From assembly GCF_030867095.1 (NCBI RefSeq), contig NC_081824.1, positions 51,308,882 to 51,372,881 of the forward strand: DNA of 64,000 nucleotides, written 5' to 3'. Origin of the DNA: Alligator mississippiensis. Taxonomy: Eukaryota; Chordata; Crocodylia; Alligatoridae. A model generated the notes under the pieces. It was not told the DNA's origin. It made no database searches and saw nothing but the letters and a program-made list of their open reading frames with translations. Both the position numbers and the translations under genes were made by a program. Shown one piece after another: positions 35,501-47,500 of the stretch. Each line of letters starts with the position of its first letter. Positions within the stretch are counted from its first letter, which is position 1.

Positions 35501-38500
35501 CTCAGCCTGTCACCATAAGGTCTGTTTTCCTGACCTCTGATCATGTGCGTGGCTCTTCTCTGGACTCTCTCAAGCTTCTTTGCATCCTTTTTGAATTGTG
35601 GGGCCCAAAACGACGCAGTACTCCATCTGTGGCCTCACCAAGGCCGAGTACAAGGGGAGAGTGACGTTCTGGGATTTGCTTGAGAAGCATCTATGGATGC
35701 AAGCCAGCATTTTGGTTACTTTACTAGCCACCGCATCGCATTGAAGGGTCATGTTCATCTTGTGGTTAATGATGACCCCCAAGTCTTTTCTTCCATAGTG
35801 CTAACCAGTGTAGCACTGCTGAGCCTATAAGGATGCTGCAGGTTTTTCCTCTCAGGGTGGAGAACCTTGCATTTTTCAGCGTTAAACACCATCAGGTTCT
35901 CGTCCGGCCATTTGCTGAGCTTGTCCAGGTCAGCCTGGATCGCCCTCCTCTCTTCAGGTGTGAATGCTTTGCCCTAAAGTTTGGTGTCATTGGCAAAATT
36001 GGCCAGTCTGCTTCTGACTCCAATGTCCACATCATTAATGAAGATGTTGAACAATATGGGTCTAAGGGCAGAGCCTTGGGGGACCCCACTGTTCACAGGG
36101 CACCATGACGATTGACTTCCATCAATTACCACCCACTGGGTGTGACCACAGAGTCAATTCCACAGCCTGGAGATCACGGTGGACCCAAGGCCACATTTGG
36201 CCAGTTTCGCCAAGAGGTGATCATGGGATAACAAAGGCTTTTTTGAAATCAAGGTATATGACATCAATCTCTGCTCCCTTGTCCAGGTGATAGGTCACCT
36301 GGTCATAGAAGGAAATGAGATTGGTCAAGCAGGACCTACTCGTGACAAACCCGTGCTGGCTATCCCTCAGGATGTTGGTGTCGGCCGGTCCATTAAGGAT
36401 GGCTTCTTTAATAAACTTTTCTAAGACCTTCCCCAGGATAGAAGTCAGGCTGATGGGCCTATAGTTTGCTGGATCCACTTTCCTCCCTTTCTTGAAGATA
36501 GGCACCACATTGGCCTTCTTCCAGTCTTTGGGCACTACACCAGAGCTCCAGGAGTTCTCAAAGATCCGTGCCAGAGGCTGGACTATGATGCTTGCCAGCT
36601 GCTTGAGTATCCTGGGGTGTAGATTGTCAGGGCCAGCTGACTTGAAGGTATCCAGCCTCTTAAGGTATTCCTTTGTGAGATCAGCATTGATGGAGGGTAG
36701 GGGATCTCCCTCACCTGGACCTCCCTGTCCTGTAGTGGGCATGGGCATCCCATGGGACTGATGAAAGACCAATGCAAAGTACCCATTTAATATGTTGGCT
36801 TTTTCCTGGGCGTCAGTTGTCCTGTCTGGTTTAGCAGGGGTCCAGTGTTGCCCTTACTTTTCCTCCGGCTCCCCACATATCTGAAAAAGGACTTTTTATT
36901 GTCCTTGATACTCGAAGCTAGTTGGAGTTCAGTTGCAGCCTTGACTTTCCTGGATTGCTCCCTGCAGGACTGAACCAGTGCAGAATATTCCTCCTTGAAG
37001 GTGAATCCTATCCTCCATCTTTTGTAGGCCTTTTTTTTTAGCCTTAAGAGGTCTGCTAGATCCCTGGAGAGCCAGGGGGGCTGCTGTGTCCTCTTGCTGC
37101 CTTTCCCCCTGAGATGGAACAGAATTAGCTTGTGCATTGAGGATCAGTCCCTTGAGGATCAACCACTCTTCCTGAACTCCCCTCCCCCTGGGGTCGTGGT
37201 CCCTTAGGGCCTCACTGACAAGCCTCCTGATCTTGTCAAAGTCGGCTTTCCTGAAGTCAAGGACTTCCGTGTTGCTGACTGACTTGTCAGCTTTACGGAA
37301 GATGGTGAAGGTGATCAGCTTGTGGTCGCTGTCACCCAGCTTCCCATCGATCACTAGGTCGCTGATTAGATCATCCCCAGTAGCCAGTACCAGGTTGAGC
37401 AGCACTTTACCTCTTGTTGGCCCATAGACTTTTTGAGTCAGGTAGAGGTCATCCACGCCCGATAGGAAGCTTTGCGACAGCTTGGATTTTGCTGAGTGAT
37501 CTCCCACGAGATGTCTGGGTATTTGAAGTCACCCATGACAACCATGGTCCTGGAGCATGTGGCCTCAGCCAGTTTCCGGGCGAACTCCTGGTCAAGCTCT
37601 TGACTTTGGGTGGGAGGGCTGTAGTAGACTCCCACTGTTGTGTCCCCTGTGCTATGTTCCCCACGGATTTTAACCCAGAGGGTCTCTAGCTGTCCACCCT
37701 GGTTGCCAACATCAGCTTGGAGGGACGCATAGCTTTCCTTAACATAGAGAGCTACGCCCCCGGCCTTTTTACGTACTCTCTCTCTCCTGTACAGGGTATA
37801 GCCATCTATACCCATGGTCCAGTTGTGGGTGGAGTCTCACCAGGTCTCCGTTATCTCTATGACATCGTAATTATTTGTGTTAAGCAGGAGGACAAGTTCC
37901 TTTATCCGGCGCCCTACGCTGCAACTGCTCACAGCCTGCGTGAGGCTGCCCTTGCCTTCTCAGGACAGCCCTGTGTGGGCTGCGAGCGGCTGCAGCAGGG
38001 AGCACTGGCCACGGGGCAGGGGAGGGGCTGCTTTTCCCCGTGCTCAGCGCTAGTTTCTTCCCTGCGGTGAGCAGGGGGTCGAGGCTGCACGCTGCCCCCC
38101 GCCTGTACTATGGGGCTGGGGGGGCACTGGGAGTGAGTGGAAGCACAGGGCTCACACCGGTGTCCCAGGACCAGTGCCAGCAGGGCCCAGAGCAGGGATA
38201 CAGGGTCCCGGCCAGCAGGGGCTCTATGGAGCCAGGTCAGCTCCCCCTCTCCCTGCTGGTGCAGCCCAGCCTGGCTCCACAGACCCTTGCCAGCATGTGT
38301 CCTGCTTTGAGCCCAACTGGTTCTGGCCCTGGGACATTGGTCCCAAGACATTGGGATATTGGTCCCAAGATGGGGACCAGAGGGTGGGACACCTGTCAAG
38401 GGGCAGAGCTATCCATGTGGCCCTCAACAGCTTGCCAAAACTGAGTAAGCGGCCCTCTGCCCAAAATAATTGCCCGCCCCTGTCCCAGGGTCACAGCATG

Positions 38501-41500
38501 CTAACACACATGTTCCTTTGTTTGTCTATCACTTCTGTAACTTTTTCATCCCAAATTGTCCAATCCTCTGACTCTGTGCTAAGTATTTCTTATATGGTGC
38601 ACCAATCCCCTGGTACTATGCCAGCCACATTCCTTATGGCTTAGGAAGAAATATAAACATTTAGTCTTCATTCTTAAGCCAACCTCAAACAAGAAATACA
38701 GTAAAGTTGGCTAAACAAACAATGTTTCCTTATGGGGAAACTTGTGCCTTGCTCACCTAGTGCCCAATCACAGCACTTGCATCTTCCAGTGCCACAGAAG
38801 GCGCTTTGTTCAATTTTGTTGCTTAGCTCTGGGAAGGCTTGGACTATGGCTAAAAAGCCTTAGCATAACTCAGTTTGCTTGCTGCAACCTGACTGGATGC
38901 CCAGCACGCATTCCCATGGCCACCGTCGCTTCCCCACACTACTTGCTTCCCAGAGTGATGCAGCAGGGACAGGAGAACCTGCTGGATGTGGTGGGAGCCG
39001 AGTAGTACCCAGGCAGATACAGCCCTGACAGGAAGCTATGCATGCAGCCTGGGGTCGGGGCCGTTGGCGGGTGCAGGCAGGAGCATGGAGTGGGTTGCCC
39101 TGGGCAGGGCTGAGCCCCATGTGGAGTACTGTGGGGGCCGGATACAATTGGTGGGTGCCTGCCTGCCTGCCTGCCAGCTGGATCCAATCACTTGGCAGAT
39201 TTGATCCGGTCCACGGGCCATATTTTGCCCACCCCTGATATAGGATCAGAAAAAGAGACATTTCCTGTGCAGCTGCGCAATCATGGGATTAGAGGGAGAA
39301 AAGCAGGAGATGGAAATGATTCCTGATTTACCACATGAAACTCTATTGGGACTAGACTACTCCTACTGAGAGAGCACTTAATGATCTTGTGGAGCAACCT
39401 AAGCAGGTGCCTTTTTTTGCATCTTTTTTTCTGAGGAAGAGTGTTTTGTTCCTCAGAGTTTATTTTAACATTATTTCTCAACTATAAAGTTGATCCAATA
39501 AAAGATTTTGCCAAACAAAACTTGCTTTTTATATATTCACTGCATCATCACAACTACAATACTACTATTACAGGGGGTGGGAAAGGTAATATGTGCATGA
39601 GGGTTAAGATTTCCTCTTTTGGGTTTTTGGTTTTTTTTGGTGGGTTTTTGTTTTTTTAAATCTGCCTGCCTGCACCCACAGCGTGAAGAAATTGTTGTCA
39701 GTAATCAGAGCAAGACTTCTTATACAAATTAAACACCTATGTCCATTCATGGACAGCATCACAATCACTGCTGTGTTCAGAGAAACAGGCCTATTCATAA
39801 CTGACTAGCTCTTAGGTTCTTATGCCCATTTATTGTTCAGAATCAGCAGTCAAAACAGGCATGGCTCTTTCCATAATTCTACTACCCTAGTGAAGACATA
39901 AAAATTTATGAAACATATAAAAATTTAACAGTATCAGTTACTGTGTAAAAATGGTAACCTACCTCCAGTGGCTTCAATTTTCTGAAATGATTTTTGAGAA
40001 TGTGCTGCTAAGTTAAATATTATTTCTAGAACATATCCAGTTACCTTTATGTACAGGTGAGTACAAAGATGATTAAAATCATCTGAAGACTTTTTTATAC
40101 TCACTTTGGAAATAAAACTGCACAACTTGGAGTGTACTTGGAAGAGACATTTCCAGATCCTCCAGTTACACATTGTTTTAGTTCACTTTGATAGTTCTAT
40201 CATTCAAGAACTAAAGCATGGCTGTAAGAAGTGGGTTAGGCAAGTGTTCTGTTGAGTATCTTGTCTGTGACAATGGGCAGTATCAGCTGCTTCAAAAGAA
40301 GGTTCAACAAAATTTTAGTGAGCAATTTTATTGTTTGCTTAGCCAACTTTACTGTATTTCTTGTTTGAGGTTTGCTTAAGAATGAAGACTAAATGTTTAT
40401 ATTCCTTCCTAAGCCAAATAGTATGGGAAAGTCATTGTTTCCCTGTGCAGTGGATATATTTTTATGGGTAGAAATAAATCTGCAACTTTTTCAAGACAGT
40501 TTCTATAAACAGTACAGAAAAAAAAGAGAAGAGAGCATTCAAATACTCTTTGGGCAGCTCTTGATTCTATAGGCAGTAGAGGAATTGCCATTGGTCTTCT
40601 CTACAAGAGCAGATTCTTGACCCAGGGACTACTTTGCACATGGCCTGGACCGTCTGCTTTTTAATAGTTTGGCCATTAAAAGAACTATGTAGTTCTGTAA
40701 GGATTTTCCATCAGCCTGTCTCTGGCATATAGCCACAGCACAACTAAGCATTTTATGTATTGACTTGGGTAAATTTTAAGCTTCTATGGACATGAACATA
40801 AATATCTGAGGTAGGGATGGCCCTGGCCTTGGTATCTGTAGTATAACATTTATCATCTTTGGGTTCCAGTGATCCTATTGTATTGGAGTTTCTCCAGTAC
40901 GGTTGATTAATCTTGGAATCAAACAGTACAAGAACTCCCCATCAGAGCATCATCATTTATTCAGATTAATCAGGATGATAGATTAGGCAAGTTTATGGCC
41001 AGGCTTTCTAGTTCTCATTTACCTTCTGATAACCAGGGTCCTAGAGAATGACCATGCTGCTGATGCTTTAAAGGACATTCTGTAGTTCCAGCTTTCCAGC
41101 CAAAGTTGTACTTTTGACAAGTACTGGAAATTTGGTCATTTTTCTTCCAACTCTTTGCACTCCTTTTGGAAATTTGTTCTCAAGATAGCATTCTTAAGAT
41201 GTCTTAAACATATGGCATGTATGTGTCAGCTATATCCTGTTCCTCTCAGTCCATCCAAAATACTAAGGCCTTAAAACCTCAGAATTGCTGCAGGCAAGAT
41301 GTCAAATGGTACAGGATTTTAACATGTTTAGGCATTCAAGAAATTATGATATACCAGTCACAGCTTCCTCTATATGGTCCATCTTGGCCTGGGAGTTGGG
41401 GAAGAAAGGCTGCTGTTCTGCAGAAAAAGGTGCTGTATATGGGGGAATTCTGTTACTGCCTCTTTCTGTTAAAAGCATATTGTATGCTTTTCCCACTTTT

Positions 41501-44500
41501 GTGCCTCACTATTCCCATTAGTGTTGAATGAGGAGAGAAACTGTGCAGCAGAATGTGAAATTTCTTGTCTGACAATTTTCCTTCTGTTCTCAGTCTCTCT
41601 CATTCAACACACCCTGGTAGTCCGGTAAATGGCTAGAATAACATTTGTAATCCATTGGAATTTTCTCATAAGGGTAGAGTTTAATTAATGTTGTATTCCA
41701 GGTTATTGTCCTAATGCAAATAATCAAGTGCTGGAGTGTTTCTACAGCTCTGGAAGAATTCTTCTTGTGGTGTAAGATGAAGGGTGGGGTTTAGTCCTGG
41801 AACTGTCAGCAGCAATATTGGATCACCTCCAAATGCCACAGGTGGGAGCATTAACCTATTAGTGATGAATGATGAGAAGAGCTGTGAACAGAAAATTATT
41901 ACTTAAGAAGTTTCTTGTTCTAATGAATTACGTAGCCTGTCCCCTGACTGGAGCAGGATTAGTTACATATTCATTTGAATTTGTTACCTAGTTTAATTTT
42001 AAAACGTTTCCAGAAATAAAATTTTCACTGCTCACTAATGAGAATATCATACAGCTGTAGCTTTCTTCTATATATAAAAAAAAAAAGCATGTTTTATGTT
42101 GAGGTAATTAAAGTGATTGTCAGTCCACACTGCTGTGTCTGCATGAAAAAAAATGACTAGGAAATACTGGGTAGACATGCTGCAAGGCTACATCTGATGG
42201 ATTAATAGTCTGCTGGAACGTGGTAATTACCCTGTTCCAGCCAGCCTTCATATTTTGTATATCAGTGTCTCCATGCGTCAAAATGGCAGCAGGGGTACTT
42301 GAACTAAAGCTTATTAAACAAGCTTTAGTTCAAGCACCCTGCTGCTGTTTTGAAGTGCAGAGATGCTGATGCACAAGATGCAGCACTTTAATTAGAGCGG
42401 CTTTTGGAACCGCTCCAATTAAAGTGCCCCTGCCTCACCCCTGGAGCACGTGTAAAAGTGCCCATTGTTTCCACACAACCTAGTGCAAGTGCTGTTGCAA
42501 AAGTCTCCATAATCTGGGTCATTGTCACAGCAAATAGTGAGACACTTGGGCCAAGTACAGGCAGTAAAAAGCTGAGTAGGGATTGATTCAATCTATGTGG
42601 ATTTTTCTAAGCTGCGTAGATTGTGTCAGGAGAGATCGGAACATGTTTCTCCTTCGGTGCGGGGTGGAGAATGCTTGTACTGTCCAAAGCCAGAAACTGG
42701 AGGGGCACACCTGAGTGAGCCTAGCTGAGCTGGGGCCATCACTGATTGGCTGAGGGGCACACGCCTCCACCTGTCTGCTGTCACCCTGGATCCTCCCTGC
42801 ACCGAGCCCTAGGTTTCCAGAGCAGGTCCTGGCCCACTCGGCAGCTCTGCCAGCAGTGGCATGGGGGAAGCCAGACCTGGGCTGGGAGAGGGAACTGAGG
42901 CTTCAGGGCTGTTGGACAACAGCTCTTCTGCCCAGAATTGGCTCCTGGTTGGAGCAGGTAGAGCTGGCATGAGGAGCCAACGTGGACACTTCCATTAGTG
43001 TCTGCACAGCCCCAGCTGGGCCAGCTGGCAGAGGGCATGCAGGGGCCAAGACAGATGCTTCCCTCAGGGTCTGCACAGCCTTGGCTCAGCCAGCAGGCGG
43101 CCGGGAGCTGGTGTGGGAAACCAACAGGGACCATTAGGGAAGCCTCTGTTAGCTCCCACACATCATATTCCCTCCCGCCCCCCCGCTCCAGGCTGCATGC
43201 TGGCCAAGCCAGGTTGTGTGGATTCTGAGGGAGGGCTCCCCATGCCCCTGTCCTGCCACCTGCTCCAGGCTCTGTGCTGCCTGGAGCTGGGAGCCCTGGC
43301 TGGGCAGAGGAGCTGTGCAGGCAGCTCTGTAAGAGTCTGGGGGCAGGGCCAGCTAGGTGCTAGACTGGAGCAGCAGAGCGTGTGCTGTGTTCCAGCAGAC
43401 CACCCTGTGAGTGGGGGTTTGTGGAGAACCACAAAGCATCCTGGAATGCTGGGGGGCTGCATGGTAACTTGAGAGGGGATCTGAGACAGAAGTTTGATAG
43501 ACCAGTTTAACCTAAATCAGTTAAGTCTCATACTACATCCATCCAGATTTATTTTAAAACCAGGTTTGGCCATTGTGAAACCATTTTGAAACAGTTTATA
43601 TGTGCAGAACTTCTGTTTCAGCTTTAAACCAGTTTCTGATCACTTATACCAGTTTATGTGTAATGTCTGTCCCTAGCCTTGCTGGATCTTGAAGGAATTT
43701 CAGAACTTGAGTCAGGCTTCTGGTAATTCCATCCCATTGTATCCAGCAAATCATATGGCTCTTGTTAATCTATTTAATTTTCAAATAGCTGTCAGCAAAT
43801 ATGGAATTTGGTGAATGCTTGAACCTTTTTTTGGACCTGCAAATGTGTATTTTTACAAAGCTACTGGAGTGTGAGTTCGGAGCTCTAGAGCTGGGGAAAA
43901 AAGATTCAAGGACATCTTGAAGTGCAATCTGAAGAAATGCAATATTAACATAAGTACCTGGGAGACTCAAGCACTGAATCATCCCCAGTGGTGCTGTGAT
44001 GTACAACAAGGCATTCATTGATGGTTTTGAGCAAACTCTTTTCACTCAGGAGGTAGATAGTTATTTCCTTCTGTCTCTCTTGCCTGTGATGTGACATTCA
44101 CAAGGATCTATTTGCTGTGTCTTTACTTTTACTTGACTACAGAAGAATAATAATTGTTTTATTGCAAAGAACTCAGAACACGTTTTTGCACTGTGGACTT
44201 GTACTTGAAATCTCCGGGATTATTTGTGAATCTTGTTTGTATACCTAACAGTGCTAATAAACAGCAACCCATGGCACTCTTAAAAAGATCTCATGGCACC
44301 TTGTTTGAGAATCACTGGTCCTGGGTATAGAGTGCTGTGACCTCTCCTTTGTGGGTAGAGAGGAGCATTTCCTTCTTACTCTTTCTCTTCTTTGAGGAAT
44401 AAGGCATTCAGATGTATGTACCCACAGTCGTTACTGCAGGTAGATAAAGTTTGATGTCCTAATGCAGCTAAACCATAGTATTAACATTTGTAAATGTGGC

Positions 44501-47500
44501 CAACCCAATAACAGAAACTTGGAGAGGGAGGGAGGAAGAAGGAGGAGGCGCGTGATTTTTTTCGAAACCTGAAATACCTATCCCTAAATATATATCTGCT
44601 TTCTGGGATGTTAAGTACATTAATTAAAGTTGTACCGCAATGCTGGAGTTATGTTTTTATTTCCTTTTTGTGGTGCTGGAGCCTGAGATTATATGTAGCG
44701 CTTTTTTAGTAATAGGAGTTGTACTTTTGCAAACTGATCTAACGTGGAGGATGTCAACCAAATGGCAGAGAGGATATGGTTTAAGGCATAGGAGATGGAC
44801 AGGAATTGGTGTTACCAGTGATATTTATGGAATGGAGTTTAATACTAGGAAATTGGTTTTGCCTTATGTATGCAAAAAATTATCTTGCTTATAATACCAG
44901 TATTTCTCTGAGTATTCCTTAAAACTAATCATCTTCACAGCTGAAAGTTATGTTCTGCAGTGCCTGTAACCTGGTATGTGGTACAGGCACATATACTGTT
45001 TCCATGCTTGTGTATATTACTTTTGTATACTCTGAGGTATCTTTTAGGATCTGTGTAATCTCAGGTGCCTTATCAATGCTAGATTTATTGAATCCTTTAG
45101 TGCTGTTGTTGCTTAGCATACAAACTGAGTTGGGGCTTCAGGTATCCTGGCAAGCTTTCTCTCATTAGTCTTGTACAGCAAAAGGGAGCCAAAGTGAAGT
45201 TGCGATAGTCTCTGATATATTTTTCCCCACTCCTTATCCATTCTCATGCACAACAAGGAACAAGGCAGTGTAAAATTGGTCATGTGGTTTTTGCTCTTAA
45301 TTTATGTTTAATTTATATATATATGAGGTCAGTGCCGTAACCTGTTGGGGAAGGCAAGTGGTACATCTGGGAGCTAGAGAGCTGTGGATACTTCTGTTCT
45401 TCCCTATACCTAAATCCACACTATTATAAAGATATGACAGTGCAAAGTCAAAACCTAGAATGAGCCAGTGCACTTTTAGGCACTCTTAGGCTGCTTAAGG
45501 CATTTAATTTTCCCATAGGAAATAATAAAATAGTGAGGGGTTGTGTATCCCAGACATACCTTAGTCATAGCTTTTTTTTTTTCCCCTTTTCTCGGTGGAA
45601 TCGCCTTTAGGAGTGCATCTTGCGTCTCACCTATGTATCTTGCAATGCTGCTACCGCAATGGCAGTGCAGCTCTGCTTGATTCTGCCTGCAAATCTTGTG
45701 AGGCATTCGCATATATACACGAATCTTGCGCACGTTCGCATATATACACAAATGACATGCATCTCGAGGGGCATTTTTCAGTCCGGACCCTAATAAAAAA
45801 ATTATGTAAACATGAGACGCATGTAAGTCGGAATCGTGTAAATCGGGGATCTACTGTACAGAAACACGTGTCGCAGACAACAAGTAAGGAGCATAGATCC
45901 ACACAGGAGGCTATATTTTGGTGTTTGCCACTCTCATAATGCATTGCACAAAGCAGCTGTCTGTGGGCTTCCACCACACCGATCACATACATATGAATTT
46001 ACCTTGCACATAAGAAATTTTTGGTATAAAAAGACCATAACGTAAGAGCAAATTTGCGCATACAGAACCCTCATAAAGCAAGGGAAACCTGTAACTTGTG
46101 TTCCCAAAGGTAGTGTTACTGTTTTTTATGAGGGTTTTTTCAATTTCTGATGTGGCTCCTTGATTTTTGTTTCTGGAAATATTGCTCGGTCTTCATCTGC
46201 TATGATAGCTGCTGGTGAAACTTAGCATTCTGGGAGGTGTTGGAGAGAGGAACCTTTCCACTGGAGAGTGAAAAAAATACAAGACCTTTCTATGGGATGT
46301 TACAGAAAACCAAAGATATGAAAGATGGCAGTGACTTTAGGATCTCTATACTTGTGCCAAATAAAAGTATTTAAGTGCCAGCAGGTATTCTTCACATAAA
46401 TAGAGATATCTAGTACAGATGATTCGGAGTCCACATGGTGCAATAACATGATTCAAAACGGAGTAAACTATTTTGATTTAAGTGGCAAGGTAAACTGAGT
46501 TAATGTGTATATATAACTCATCAAGGGGAGCAGTGTACCTTCGTTAGCTATTAGTTCCGTTTTTTATTAACAGATTTAATTTACTGCCTGAAATACTTTA
46601 ACTCCTTTTGTGTGCTTTGTTATTGGTACTGAGACCTGTAATTATATTTAAAAAAAATTAGCTAGTGTACATAAAATCATATCTTGACTTCTGACTTTGA
46701 ATATCTCCAAAGTGCAATTTCATAACCAACATGAACATCATTCAACACAAGTTCAGGAAGATTAATGTCAGTGGTGGAAGAGAGAGATTTGGGCTCTGCA
46801 GTACACTTGTCATAATGAATTGTCTCAGCTAATATGGAGAAGTGATGGAATTTAAGAGTTTTGCACTTTGATTCTTTTCCTCTATCTAATTTATTAATGA
46901 ATAAACATTGTTAAATTGTAAAGAGGCCATCTCATTTGGTCACAGTACAATATAGATGGATGTACTTTTCCTGATAGATATAAATATGAGGCTTCTGATG
47001 TATTAATTAGTTTACTTGAGTTAATTTAATATTCCAAATTACCTTAATTTTAATTTGTCTTCCCTTCAGGAAAAAATGGATTCCCAGTATGCTCATGGAT
47101 TGCAGGAGCTGGAATTTATTCGGGGGCATAGTGATACAGAAGCAGCAAAATTGTGTGTAGACCAGTGGTTAAAAATGCCAGGTAACTAATTAAAAGGGAG
47201 GGAATTTTAAATATGAAATGGTGAACAATGGCTGTTGAAGAGTGACTACTCAGACCCATTGCTGAAATAATTTTAAATTTAGAAATTGTTGTCTCTGTCA
47301 CTTCATTCAGTCAACGTTTGGAATAAATTATTCAGTATTTGCCTTAAATGTCAGTAGTAAACAAATACATGTCACTTAAAGTACTAACGCAGTTCAGTGT
47401 AAAATTGTACTCTGAGTGGTAGCTTTTCTAATGTACTCCACCTAATACATATTGGCTAAGCGCATAATTTGCTTGCTGCAGGGGTTTGGGTTGTAGCCGT

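Larger units (their letters stand above)
31391..47069 (+). other. ZNF451: ZNF451 intron 3 (15.7 kb)
   Basis: The largest intron. It holds a palindromic MITE (32035), a SINE remnant (32325), a GC-rich island (32780-34060), a foldback repeat (34801), a long CR1 (35166-37905), GC-rich hAT-like fragments (37960-39238), a double-hairpin repeat (42250-42430), a GC-rich block with two direct repeats (42780-43470), a transposon end (43480-43680) and mariner-like fragments (45500-46095). Positions 39240-42240, 43690-45490 and 46100-47069 are plain AT-rich intron with nothing I can name. Confidence 0.85.
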
